Shown here piece by piece: positions 46,440 to 59,219 of a stretch of 64,000 nt of DNA. Positions within the stretch are counted from its first letter, which is position 1; the number at the start of each line of letters is the position of its first letter. The notes beneath the pieces were generated by a model. It ran no database searches and was not told the origin of the DNA. It saw only the letters and a program-made list of their open reading frames with translations. The position numbers and the translations under genes were made by a program. This DNA is from Amaurobius ferox (Eukaryota; Arthropoda; Arachnida; Araneae; Amaurobiidae): NCBI GenBank assembly GCA_951213105.1, contig OX578140.1, positions 28,865,280 through 28,929,279 of the forward strand, in the 5' to 3' direction.

Positions 46440-48385
46440 TTTAAACTATTTACTCATGGGCTGTCAGTATCTTGGATTTTTCGCCAGCAGCGACACACGC
46501 AGATATCTTCTTTTCACATGCAAGATGACATAAAATTTATCTCAATGTCATATGACGTGAATTTTACATGCACATTTAAATAAATATTTTCGACTTTGTT
46601 AATAATGTCGCCAGAAACGCCACATTTCAATTTTAGTGATATAAATTCAATTACAAAAGCATTTTCTTTTGACTTTTCATATTTATACGCATATTTGTTG
46701 ACATTAATTTCGGTGGTTCCATCGCTGATCTAGTAACATATTTACTATTCCTTGTAAAATTAGAAATGATATTTCTTTGTTAAAATGTCAAAAAATAGAG
46801 CCTTTATTATGAAGTTAAGAAAAAATATTTTATTAAAAATGTAATCAGTGTATTAAAAGCAAAATAAATGTAGTAAAAGAAAAACAATTGTATTCAGAAT
46901 AAAAGAAATTGTAAACATATTAAAAGAGTTGTATGAACGTAAAATAATTTTATTAAAAGTAAAATATTTCTATTAATAGTTAAATCATTGTATTTAAAAT
47001 AAAATCATTATAGTAAAAATAAATGCATTGTATTTAAAATTAAATCATTATATCAAAAATGAAATCATTGTATTTAAAATGAAATCAGTATAATAAAAGT
47101 AAAAAAAATAATAAATGTAAGAAAAGATATTAAAACTAAATTCGTTGTATTTAGCATCAAATAATAGTATTAAAAGCAAAATAACTATATCAAAAGTAAA
47201 ATCATTGGTTTTAAAGGCAAATCATTGCATTAAAAGTAGACTAATGTCATTATGTAAGAAAAGTCATATTGCTGTCCATGTTATATTTTTACTGGGAATC
47301 CTATGGATTTTTCAAAAGATCCACTATAGAAAGAACCCAACTTTTGTTTTTCTATTTCTTCGACAATACATAATTTGCTATAATTTGTATGGAAAATTAG
47401 AATTTACACACGTCGTATTTTAACTATTTCTAAAGATTACAATAATATATCATAAAAACAATCTATAAACTCTGCCCCTAAAGCATTTTGACTTATGTAA
47501 TTTGCTAAAACACGTATATATACTCATTATCTTAAGTACTTTATATCGAAAGCGCAAAGGAATATCATCAAAATTATTGATTGTAGAAAATTCTTTCCGA
47601 AGAGGTTCTATTTATGCTTTGTCACTTTTGTATGAGTGATAAACGTGTTACCAAAAGCTACTTTATCAACATTTAGATTTAATTTTGTTTTGTGTTTCTG
47701 TTGTCGAAAAAAACGGCATTTTTATTATGCCTCAAACGCTGCTGTGTATTCTGGAAGAGAACTTGAGCAAAACATGTCTCTTGATTCTGAGAAAAGTTTT
47801 TTACTACAAAATACTGTGTGTGTTTCAAGATTAGACTTTTTTGTTTTCAGTGTCATTTTTATATTTATACATTAATGATAAGATACTGTTTATCTAAGAA
47901 ATTGTGAGACATTTTACATAAGAACTAATCTTAAATTTTTGTGCAAAGCTAAAAATTAGAACATATTTTCTTTTGAATATACGATCAATTTAAAAAATTT
48001 TTTGTTGAAGAGTATAAAGACATACATGTAACTAGCAATCGTTAACGCTCGAAATGCCTGTGAAATGTTGATGAATGAATTTTTTTGTGTGGTAATTTGG
48101 AGCTAAGACGAATTGAAAGAAACAAAAATCGTGATTTGGGCTGGACTGCAAGTGCTCAAGCAATTTGAAAAGTGGTTTTGAAAAACAAAATTATTATTTC
48201 TTTGCCTCGTCACTCCTGATTTGAATCATTAAATGTTTTATTTTGTCTGAAGCTGCAAGGAAGATGATATGTATTGAGTGACACCAAAGCAATAATTCTA
48301 AATACAGTACGAGCCGCTCCACCCCCCTCTAACATACACACTTAGTCAATCAGTCAGTTCAGTACATATTATATAGATACAAGTT
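46440..48385 (+). repeat. U repeat, copy 3
   Basis: Complete copy without R: CTGTCAGTATCTTGGATTTT at about 46458, a long 19-21-base minisatellite (46830-47240), the conserved GCTGCTGTGTATTCTGGAAG block at about 47739, and the CAGTTCAGTACATATTATAT end at about 48354. It lies between GR3 and GR4. Confidence 0.75.
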
Positions 48386-49038
48386 TGAAGGCAAACGAAA
48401 ATTATTTGATTAAATTTAATATACACGTGCTTTATGTATAAATAGCTAGTATATACTTTCATTTAGACCAAATCTTATATCAAGCAGTTGTGAATTTATA
48501 ATCAACATTTCATAGGACACCAAAAAGACGGCGATATTTGTTTAAAACTGAAATATATAATATTATCTTACCGAAGCGAATGAATTCGAGAGCTATTGTG
48601 TATAGGATCAAATTGATACGTCATCTCATAACAAAAAGTATTTGATAAGAACAGAAGTAGAAAAGAGCTTTGCCGAAAAATGAGCAGAACTTCTATTTAC
48701 AACTGCGTGTTGTTGATATTTTAGCAAAACTAATATAGGCCCCATGGAGTGTGCTAAAAAAGTAGACATTTGTACTGTATTACAGGCGACGTTTGTGGGG
48801 AAATATATATTAATTATCAACCCAATGAAATAGCTAAGTCTTATTGTTATTAACTCTGTGATCCGGATGATGTGCCATCTCACCTAAACCGTACTCAATA
48901 AGAACACAATTGGTAAAGGATTTTCCAAAATATATAGCAGTCGGATTCGGGATGAACGATTACGACAACATATTATTGCTATATACATACTGTTATTACA
49001 CATATTATTGATATATACATATATATATTACATATATA

Positions 49039-49093
<55 letters not shown>

Positions 49094-49879
49094 TATTACA
49101 TTTTGAAATGAATAAATATGAAAATGTGAGAACTAGACACAAATCCTCTAGAATTTGACTTAATTGACATATAAGTAAACTTATTTGATTGACATTCTTC
49201 AAATGCTGGAATTCATTCACATAGCATAAATTATATCTTGGTCTTTATTTAATCTTGGAGAATATTGATAAAATGTGCATTTTACTTGGATCGCACTGTC
49301 AATACCATCAAATGAAATCTCAATAAGTATATTTAAAATATCCGAAATGTTAAGTTCTACTTCAAACTTAAAAATGTTATGATTTAATTACATATTATCA
49401 CCACACTTTTGTTAAACCATGTCTGACTGAATTTAAGTTTAAGATTCTTTGTAGATTCTTGATAAGTCTGGTTGAGTCCTCGTATCCAGATAATAAGATG
49501 TTAGGATCCTCTAGATGATAATATTTTCCGGTACCTAAGAAAATTATTAATCCTTTTATTAAAAAAATAAAATATCGCCATGAAAAACGTAGTTTTCACA
49601 CAAAATTATGAATTCTATTCAACTCCCTCTAAGTTTACGCTTTAAGTACAGAACTTCAGACTACACGGATTTCTTATTTTTGTAAAATCGTTGCTTGTGA
49701 AAATTCAGCAATACTCCACAATTCTTCAGATAAATATTTACTATTTAATATATTTTGCTCATAACATACAATGAAACTCAATCAAATTTGAGAGAACGTT
49801 ATTAAAATTACATTCCCTACGAAATTCCTAAAAGAGACATTTCCATACGAACTCATTGTTCTTATAGATTATATAAATT
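48386..49879. other. GR4 upstream region
   Basis: Colinear with 27216-28484. It has two copies of the GATAAGAACA-type block (48639-48676 and 48889-48930) and an AT microsatellite at 49027-49097. No gene. Confidence 0.55.
49007..49097. repeat. AT-rich microsatellite
   Basis: Alternating TA with ATGTATAT interruptions; the partner region in block A (27720-27782) is shorter. Confidence 0.9.
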
Positions 49880-49893
49880 TTATTATTTTTCAG
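49880..49893 (+). other. Probable splice acceptor upstream of GR4
   Basis: TTATTATTTTTCAG ends 28 bases before the ATG and is conserved with GR2. Confidence 0.5.
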
Positions 49894-49921
49894 AACATAA
49901 CATTTCCTTTCTAAAAATATT

Positions 49922-50995
49922 ATGAAAGATTTTAGAGATCTTAAATTTTTCTACAAAATTGTATTTTTCCTTTTCAGTTTTAGTGCAACTTATGATATTA
50001 GATCATTATTCAGCAGGAGAAAGCGTATGCTTATTCCACGTTTGAAGGGCATTTTCAGTGTCATTATTACAATTTTACATTTACTGATGACAATTTGTTT
50101 TTGTGTAGATGCAAATGGCGAATTTCTTACGGCAAATTCTGCTATGTTTGTAACATTAACATTAAATCGATGTGTACTCTCTGTGAAACTTGATAGTATA
50201 AAGAAAAAATTTCGATACTTTTGTAAACAAAACAATGAAGAAATTTCGACAATGACGTCTTGGTTGTGCACTTTGACCGTTCTTATCACACTTGCACATG
50301 CAATTAATGTTATAAGTCTAAGTATTACATTTATATACTTTGGTGATCCTTTAATAAGTTTCGTGACACTCAAAAATGAAATCATCATGAAAATTTTCAA
50401 TGTAATATACAGCATTCTTTGTAATGCAACCCTGATGGTTCCGATTAATTTATTTGCCGTTACGTACGGAATGATGTGCTTATGTCTTCGACAGAAAATT
50501 ATTGATTTTGACAGAATTATGATACCAAATTGCAAGTTAGATTACCAACTGCTGCAAAAACGTTTCTTATTTTTGAAGAATATGGCTAATGAAATTGATA
50601 ATGATGTGTCTTACTTGGTTTTCTTTTGCACAATTTACAATGCCACCCTAATATATTTTGCTGTAATAATTTCCCGAAATCCAGAATTTTGTCCTGCAGA
50701 AAAATATTCAATATGGATCTGTTTCGCAGTAAATTGTTTAAGCAGCTTAATAATATTATTTTCTGCAACCCTTGTTCAAGAAGTTTCAGGTGAAGTTTGG
50801 GCAAAAGCTCATGCATTGCCAAATACCAGCCAAAACTTTTCGGAGCAGAAATTTCTATTGTGCTGTAAAGATGGAATAACTTTGACTATAGGGAAATTCG
50901 TTCCTATTCGAAGAGTATTACTGCTAGCAAACTTGGGAACTGTACTTACGTATATCCTGCTTTTGGATGGGCTGGGGTCTAAAGAAACTAAATAA
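49922..50995 (+). CDS. GR4: gustatory receptor-like 7TM protein, clade II
   Basis: An intact 357-residue receptor with the same length and layout as GR2. Seven hydrophobic segments lie near residues 43-62, 69-88, 113-138, 155-184, 228-248, 259-284 and 330-350. It ends GTVLTYILLLDG plus GLGSKETK. The first 235 residues are closest to GR2. The last third differs from both GR2 and GR5 (ISRNPEFCPAEKYSIWICF, VQEVSGEVW). Its own last codons and 3' flank are the match for the orphan tail at 29977-30082. So GR4 keeps the ancestral block arrangement and GR2 is the altered copy. Single coding exon; ligand unknown. Confidence 0.9.
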   Translation: MKDFRDLKFFYKIVFFLFSFSATYDIRSLFSRRKRMLIPRLKGIFSVIITILHLLMTICFCVDANGEFLTANSAMFVTLTLNRCVLSVKLDSIKKKFRYFCKQNNEEISTMTSWLCTLTVLITLAHAINVISLSITFIYFGDPLISFVTLKNEIIMKIFNVIYSILCNATLMVPINLFAVTYGMMCLCLRQKIIDFDRIMIPNCKLDYQLLQKRFLFLKNMANEIDNDVSYLVFFCTIYNATLIYFAVIISRNPEFCPAEKYSIWICFAVNCLSSLIILFSATLVQEVSGEVWAKAHALPNTSQNFSEQKFLLCCKDGITLTIGKFVPIRRVLLLANLGTVLTYILLLDGLGSKETK

Positions 50996-51894
50996 TTGCT
51001 CATGTTGCACATTTTCTGTACCTCAAAATCTTCACACTTTGTGTAACAATTATATCCTTGAACCTATCCGGTATTGACGAAGAATATGATGTAAAATTCT
51101 GTAGAAACAGAAAAAAAAGCCGTCATAAAAGTAATCATAACCGTTGAGTAAATGTATTGAAGAAACAAGTTGCAATCAATATGACTTAAACATAATTACA
51201 TAGCTGTCCATATTCTAAATCGTTGTAAAGGTCTTTGAGGCCATCATTAAAATATATCAAATTTCGTTTAGTGAAATCCCCAAAATTATTTACACAGGAG
51301 GACATCTAAATAGCGACGAAGTAAATCAAAAGAAAAATAGCCCAGCAAGAATTCACATTTATTGCACTTACTAATTAATTAATATCAACAATCACGTTTT
51401 TTAAATGAACTATTTATTTTCTTTTTACGAACACACAAATTACACTGTTTCAGTTTGCTTACGAAATAACGAACGAAGACTTGATCTTCGGACACAAAAG
51501 CCAAATTCAGCCATAATTTTGACCTACATTTATTCAGAGATTTAATTATTTTGTCTTCACGCAAGAGAAAAGATAACACTGGGGAATTAAATCAGAAAAG
51601 TAAGTTAAAGACATTACATAGGATATCAAAATTGAACTATATTGTATATTTATCCAACTATAATATTTCCTAGATATCATATTTCTTGAAGACTCGCATA
51701 CGAAGCTTTTATGCACTCAGAGCTCCAGGTTACAAAGCGGTAATCCCCCACGACGTGTCATGTGACTTTCAAATGTTAAGGAATAGATTATTAAGGAATC
51801 GATTCTTAGACATAACCACAAAATTGGACTTTAATATAAAATAACTAAAAATATATTTTGAATTTTTAAAAAACCACGCGAAGGTATCAAGAGT
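50996..51894. other. GR4 3' flank
   Basis: Non-coding; colinear with 30083-31059. Confidence 0.7.
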
Positions 51895-54870
51895 TACACA
51901 TTGCCTACTCGTATATTGAATTCAGCGGCTGTCGGTAGCTTGGATTTTCCGCTCACGTGGCATACGCAGATATCTTCTTTTAATATCTAAAATGAAATAA
52001 TATAAATCTATTGCTATGAATTTTTGCATGCGAATTGATAATGTCGATTGTCGTGATCTGAATTCAATGTCAATGAAATTTTGTGTTATGAATTTACCAA
52101 TTTATACAAACATTTCCGATGTTACGTTTGATGGATACATCGTTGATAAAGTAACAAACTTTATATTCTAAATGAAATCTAAATATATATTTTGATAAAG
52201 TATCAAAATATAGAATATTTTTATTATGAATGTAAGAAAAATTATTGTATTAAAAATTAAATCATTGTATTAAAAATAAAAATGTTTAGTAAAAGTGATA
52301 CAATTGTATTAAAAGTAAAACAATTTTATTAAAAGTAAATTAAATCTATTAAAATTTAAATCGTTATATTTAAAAGAATATCATTATATTAAAAATAAGA
52401 TCATTGAATTTAAAATAAAATCATTGCGTCAAAAATGAAATTGTATTGAAAATAAAATCATTATTTTAAAAGTAAAACAAGAAAGATCAATCAAGCATAA
52501 AACATTGATTATGAAACACTTTCCAACTGAAATGCTACTTTATGTAAACATCTTTAAAACGCGATACACTCTGCGGTGATATTTTTAAAATTATCACAAT
52601 ACTACAATAATTTATTATATTTGAAAACTTCAACGAAACGAATAAACTTTATTCAAATAACGTCATCGAAATATAAATCGCTTCTCTGTGTAAAAGCAGT
52701 GAATATTTCATTCACAAACTTTTTTTCCATTCCTTTTATTCAGCGGCGTTATTTTTAAAGTTATTAAAATACTACAATAATTTACTTTACTTATAAACTT
52801 AAAACCTTAGAAGAAAGTACTTTCTAACTCCATGCTTGAAACTTCATCAAAAAGCAATATTATAGAATCGTCTATTTCTCTATGTAAAATCAATGAATGT
52901 TTCATTCATATCAGCTATATTAGAGACTCCAGAGCTAAATAATTTTGCATTAAAGAAATTCAGCAAGTCTTATACAACTTATCCTACTGCTTGGTGTGTT
53001 TACATTCTCCATGCGTGAAAATTAGACTGCGTTGTATTTAAATAATCAAGTTTATTGATCATTTAAATAAAAAAATATTGTAATTGCGTTGACGCAGTAT
53101 ATAGATGCATAGAAAAAAATTAAAAATAAAGCGGTTTTAGGACAGATGCAACACTAAATATAAATTAAAAAGAACTTTAAAAATCACTATTTTGACACAA
53201 GGGGGATGTCATATTTTATTTTGAAGTAGGTCACGTGATCCCTTCATATAATATGTCTGCAAATTTACTTTTAATTTTTATTTAAAAACTACCTAACATA
53301 TTTTGCTGAATTTTTTTTATATATTTTATGGCATAATTTGAATAATTCCTAAAATTTTCAAAGCAATTTGTGAATTTTAAATTCGCATAAAAAATGTTTG
53401 AAAAATTAGGTCCCATAGGGTTCAATGTATTTCATTTTTCCAATACTGGCTCAATCTAAAACTAATTGGGTGATATTATTCATTTACATTCCTATATGTC
53501 CCACAGACCGTCTCAACAACATACTAAAATTTAATTTTGATAAATTCATTTTTACGGCAGTTATCGTGCGAATGGACAGACAGACAGAATGAACAGAGTC
53601 ATAAACACTTTTTAAGTATGTCGTAAAGTGTTAAAAATTTACATTAAAATTAAAGTCATTGCATTTAGAAAAAATTAATTATATTAAAAACAAAAATATT
53701 ATATCGCAATAAAAATGTATTGTATCAAAAGTAAAATTATTGCATAAAAACTAAAATCATTGTATCAAAAGTAAAACCATTGACTTAAAAATAAAATAAT
53801 TACTTTATGTAGGAAAAGCCATCTTGCTATCCACATCACATTTTTATTGAGAAGCCTATTGAATTTTAAAGAGATTCAGCATAGATAGTACGCACCTTTA
53901 TTTTGTTTAATCCACATTTCAAAGTAATCTAGGTTTTGTATGAAAAACTAAAATGTTTACACATCCTAATTTTACTATTTCTAAAGATGTCCAATAATAG
54001 ATTATATTTTATAAAGTCTACCCCTAATGCGTTTTTGATATTTTTAATTTACTAAAATACGCATATTCATTAGCTTAAGTACTTTCTATCAGAAATACAA
54101 AGGAAAAATGTCAAAATTATTGATTGTAGGAAATACTCATCGACGAGTTTTATTAATGCTTTGTTACTTGTGTATGGTAAGCATAAATGTTAGCTGATTT
54201 ATCGATATTTTAATTTTTTCTTTTTCGAAAATGGTGACATGTTTGTTATGTCTCTTCTTTGTTATGCAGCTGCTGTGTATGCTGGAAGAAATGAAATGGA
54301 GCGAAACATGTATATTTATTCTAAGTAAAAAAGCTTTTTACTACAAATTTATTACGTGTATTTTAAGATTAGACTTCTTTTTTTTTCAGTACCAATCTTT
54401 CAGTTATTCATTATTCAAAAAATACTGTTTATCTAAAACAAATGTGTCACATTTTACATGAGAACTAATCCCAACTGAAAATGTGAACAAATTTATTTTA
54501 TATATGTACGATTAATTTAAAATTTTTCTATTCAGGAGTATAAAGAATTACATATAACTAGCCATGGTGAACGCGTAAAACGCGTATGAAATTCTGATAA
54601 ATGAATTTTCCCGTTGATCTGGATGTTGAGACTGTGGTTTGAGTGGAAGTGCTCGAATATTTTGAAAAGTGATTTTGAATTATTGTTTTGCATCGTCACC
54701 CCTAATTCAAATTTTCGAAATATTTGGATATTTTCTTGGTTTCGAAGCTGATACTGACCGACTGACACAAAAGAAAAGTTCTAAATGCAGTGGAAGATGC
54801 CCTCCATCCCTCTCACTCACTCGATCAGCCAATCTGTCTGTGTAGTGCATATTATACAGACACCATTTAA
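51895..54870 (+). repeat. U repeat, copy 4, carrying an R element
   Basis: Same layout as copy 2: GCTGTCGGTAGCTTGGATTT at about 51929, the minisatellite split by R copy 4, the GCTGCTGTGTATGCTGGAAG block at about 54270, and the end near GTGCATATTATACAGAC (54846-54862). Confidence 0.75.
52479..53636 (+). mobile_element. R element, copy 4
   Basis: Occupies the same minisatellite site as copy 1. It is about as diverged from the young copies as copy 1 is, with a short CAGACAGACAGA tract near 53577 and a decayed 3' hairpin. Confidence 0.8.
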
Positions 54871-55084
54871 GAATCAAAGGGAAATTAAGAGATCATGTAT
54901 ATTATAAAATTTAGCTTTCTATATAGACCAACTAGTATTTGTGAGAAACACGTCAATTAATGAAATGTCATTGTTAAGAAATTAATTGTTAAGAAACAGA
55001 TCCGTATGAAATTTTCTCCAAAATTGCAATTTATGAAACGAATAAAAATCTAGTTTTAATTTTTAAAATTCTCACCAGGGTACC
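54871..55084. other. Unit-to-unit junction without a receptor gene
   Basis: 54871-54974 matches the post-U flank of block A (34126 onward). From about 54975 the sequence matches the pre-U flank (30875-31059 and 51775-51894). The switch falls at a shared TTAAG. The part that should lie between, an upstream region, a GR gene and a 3' flank, is missing. Confidence 0.75.
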
Positions 55085-56955
55085 AAAAATTCAACTACCC
55101 AGTCGCATATTGAATTTCCAGTCTGTTGGTAGCTTGGATTTTCCGCATACGCGACACACACAAATATCTTTTTTTAATATATAAGATGACACATGAAATA
55201 AATCTGAATGACATTTGATATAAATTTTGCATACGAATTGACAAAAATAATATCGATTCTGGCAATAAAGTTGCTAAAAACGCCATATTTCGATTTTCGT
55301 GATGTGAATTCAGTGTTAATAAAATTGTGTTATGATTTTACCCATTTATACGCACATTTAGCGATATTACGTTAGATGGTTACATCGTTGATATAGTAAC
55401 AAACTTTCTATTCCATATGAAATTTAAATTGATACTTTGTTTGAAGTATCAACATATAGAAATTTTATTATGAATTTAAGTAGGATTATTGTATTAAAAA
55501 TTATATCATTTTATTAAAAATTAGAAAAAAATGTTGCAAACATTTTATTAGAAGTCGAGTTTCAAATGTAAATCAATAAACTATTGTATTTAAAATAATA
55601 TCATTATATTAAAAATAAAATCATTGTATTTAAAATAAAATCATTATATCAAATGTGAAATCATTGTATTTAAAAAAAATCATTATAGCAAATGTGAAAT
55701 CATTGTATTTAAAATAAAACCATTATATTAAAATTAAAAGAAAATTTATTAAAATAAAGTCTTTGCATTTAAAATAAAATGATTGTATTAAAAGCAAAAT
55801 CATATTATGTAAATAAAAATCATTGCTTTAAAAGTGGAATAATTTCATTATGTAAGAAACGTCTTGCTGCTGTCTACATCACATTTTTACTGAAAATCTT
55901 ATTGACTTTTCAAGAGATCTAACATAGAAGGAACCCAACTTTTGTTTTTCTTTGGCAAGATCCACAATTCAAAATTTACTATAATTTGTATAGGAAATTA
56001 GAATTTATACACATCCTATTTTTACTCTTTCTAAAGATGTCCAATAACAGATTATAAAAAAAATCCATAAATTCTGCCATCAAATCATTAAGTTTGTAAT
56101 TTACAAAAAACACGTGTTATTCATCAGCTTATGTACTTTATATCAGAAACACAAAGCAAAAACTTCAAAATTATTGATAGTAGGAAATGCTGATCGATGG
56201 ATTTTATTTAAGCTTTATCACTTTTGTATGGTAAACAAAACAAGTATCAGAAGCTGCTTTATCAAAATTTAGAATTTGATATTATTTCTTATGTTTGCGT
56301 AAAAGGCGTTTTTTTATGTCTCAAACACTGCTGTGTATTCTGAACATGAGCGAAGCATGTCTCATCATTCTAAGTGAGAAAAGTTTTTTACGACATAATA
56401 CAGTGTTTGCTTTAAGATTAGACTTTTCGTCGTTTTCAATTCCAACTTTTCAGTTATACATTGTTGAAAAAATGCTCTTTATCCATAAACAAAGGTGTCA
56501 CATTTCACATAAGAATTAATCTCAACGTTTTATAAGTGACTATGAAAACAGATATGTGTGTTTTTTTAAATATATGATCAATTTAAAATTTTTCTATTCA
56601 AGAGTATTAAAAAATATATAATAACTAGCCATAGCGAACGAGCGAAACGCGTGTGAAATGCTGAAGATTGAATTATTTTCAATGATCTGGGACCTTTGAT
56701 GAATCAAATGTGACCAAAACCGAGATTGCTGTTTAGTGAAAGTGCTAGAATATATTATAAAGTGATTTTGTATTATTGTTTTGCGTCGTCGCCCCTAATT
56801 CAAATTTTCGAAATATTAGATATTTTCTTGGTTTCGACCGACACCAATCGAATGACACCAAAGCAAAGTTTCGAGACACAGAGGAAGACACGTTCCCCCT
56901 CCTATCGTTCACTCAGTTAGTCAATCAGTCAGTTCAGTGCATATTATATAGATAT
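55085..56955 (+). repeat. U repeat, copy 5 (unit C)
   Basis: Copy without R: CTGTTGGTAGCTTGGATTTT at about 55123, the minisatellite at 55490-55850, a decayed CTGCTGTGTATTCTG block at about 56329, and the CAGTTCAGTGCATATTATAT end at about 56929-56948. Confidence 0.75.
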
Positions 56956-58117
56956 CATTTGGAAAACAAAAGGAAATTGTGAGATTATGTTTATTACCAT
57001 ATTTTGCTTTTTATTTGGACCAACTAGTATTTGTGAGACACACAGCACATTAATGGAAGGTCAATTTTACCATCAACTCAACTGTGATACGAGCCTAAAA
57101 TGCCCGCATTGTTAGAAGAAACAAGAACACCATTTAGCTACGATGGACCATAGCTACGATAGATGCGGTAGACGATATTCTTATCTAATATATTTAAAGT
57201 TGACCTCATACTCCCTCAGATGATTTCAGACAAAAATCAAGCTTCAGATCTATTAGACTTCCACATTCTGTTTCTCCATTACATCATAGAATCATGTTTG
57301 AACCATTCGTGTATTGAAAGACACTGCCGTGAATTATACTGTCTTTATTAAAAATTAAAATAATATTATTTGAGAAATCTGATCTACTGAATGTATTCTT
57401 CAGGTATCATTGTAAAGAACTCGTGTTCTAGCGGAGATACAAGCGCTGAATATCCACCTGATCAGTCGATAATACAAACTTTGACTTTTGACACACTATT
57501 CTATCGTCTTCGTGAAACAGGACACTACCACACATTATGAATGGTATCATCTCAACTATCGTGATGCTCAATCTATTGTGAATTTCAATTCAGGAGTTCA
57601 TATCTTAGAAAACGCAAGCAAAAGATGTAAATCAAAGCTGTTATGCACAATATCGCAAAACAGCGGCATTAAATAAGAAACAACGATGATTGCTGATAAC
57701 TAAACTATTTACTAACTTAACGCAATAAACAAGCCTGATCCTTGTGTGTCTTATCCAGATAATACGTCAACTCACCATAAACAGTGCTTGATAAGAACAG
57801 GAGTGGAAAACGATTCACCAAATTATGATCGAGCAAAGCATCTTATGGAACTACATGTTTATGATACTTCAGCAAATATAATATAGACCCCAAGGCATGT
57901 GCTAAAATCGTGGACAATAATTATTTTATTACAGGTGATGTACGTTGAAAACTAAATTATTTATCAACTCAATGAAATGACAAAGTCGGATAGTACCTCC
58001 CTCAATAAGAACACAAGTGGTAAAGAATTCTCCACAATATGATCCATTTGGATTCGAGCTGAACTTCTGATTACGAATACATAATATTGATATTTATTTT
58101 AGCCTGATTCAGACCAT
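56956..58117. other. GR5 upstream region
   Basis: Its first part matches 34126-34500. Two GATAAGAACA / CAATAAGAACACAAGTGG blocks lie at 57783-57825 and 57988-58036, as upstream of GR2 and GR4. No gene. Confidence 0.55.
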
Positions 58118-58152
58118 CTGTTATTTTAACAGATTTCATTTGAAAATATAAT

Positions 58153-59219
58153 ATGAAAACGTTTAAAGACATCAAATTTTTCTGTAAACTTGTATTTTTT
58201 GTTTTTAGTTTTAGTTTAACATATGATATAAGATCGTTATTCTGCAAAAAAAGCACATTTTTAATGCACGTTTAAAAGGAATTTTCAGTGTTATAATCAG
58301 AATTTTATATTTAGTAAGGGCAATTTGCATTTGTCTAGATGTAAACAATCAATTCCATCCGGCAAATGTTGCTATGTATGGAATACTGACATTAAATCGT
58401 TGCGTACTCTGTGTGAAGCTTGATCGCATAAAAAAAATCTCTCGATACTTTTGTAAACAAAACAATGAAGAAATTTCAACCATGACGTCTTGGATGTCCG
58501 CTTTGATCGTCCTTATCACACTTGTACATACAATTAATGCTATAAGTATTTCATATATATATTTTAATGATCCTTTAATAAAATTCATGACAGTTAAAAA
58601 TGAAGTCATCCGGAAAATACTGAATGTAATATATGGCGTTCTTTATAGTATAACCATGCTGATTCCTATTAATTTGCTGGCAGTTACGTACGGAATGCTG
58701 TGCTTACATCTTCGACAGAAAATTATTGATTTTATCAAAATTATGATACCAAATTGCAACTTAGATTACCAGCTGCTACAAAAACGTTTCTTATTTTTGA
58801 AGAATTTGGCTAATGAAATTGATAATAATATGTCTTTCTTGGTATTCTTTTGCACAATTTACAATGCCGCACTAATATACTTTGTTGTAATAATTTACAG
58901 ACATCCAAATTTTTGCCCAACTGATAAATTTTCAATATGGATCTTATTCGTAGTAAATTGTTTGAGCAATTTCATAATTGTTTTTTCTGCAACTCTCGTT
59001 GGAGAGGCTTCATGTAAAGTTTGGGAAAAAGCTCACTCATTGCCAAATAGTAGCCAAAACTTTTCAGAGCAAAAATTTCTATTGTGTTGTAAAGATGGTA
59101 TATATTTGACTGTAGGGAAATTCATTCCTATTCGAAGAGTATTAATGTTAGCTAACTTAGGAACTGTGCTTACGTATATCCTTCTTTTGTATGGGCTGAG
59201 ATCTAAAGAAACTAAATAG
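58153..59219 (+). pseudogene. GR5: gustatory receptor-like gene with one frameshift
   Basis: Clade II receptor. The ATG at 58153 (MKTFKDIKFFCKLVFF) follows an acceptor-like AACAG at 58132. The first 36 or so codons are colinear with GR2 and GR4. A single missing base between about 58235 and 58262 then shifts the frame and brings a TAA. From there the correct frame runs open to the TAG at 59217-59219 and covers all seven membrane segments and GTVLTYILLLYG. Two codons fewer than GR2 in the third segment (SISYIYF) are a family difference, not damage. With one lesion only, it is a very young pseudogene, a sequencing error or a segregating allele. It is the donor type for the 3' third of GR2. Confidence 0.85.

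Larger units (their letters stand above)
36042..54978 (+). repeat. Segmental duplication, block B (with GR3 and GR4)
   Basis: Partner of block A. It is longer because of the composite R insertion (36138-39008), element H copy 3, a retrotransposon tail (42183-42638), about 490 extra bases at 43881-44370, an intact U copy 3 and an AT microsatellite. It ends at about 54975, where post-U sequence joins pre-U sequence of the next unit. Confidence 0.85.

Noticed and set aside
49990..50535. 181-codon minus-strand frame opposite GR4 (and a 138-codon one opposite GR2 at 28723-29139)
   Set aside because: Antisense shadows of the GR genes; they mirror the sense codons and have no independent motif.
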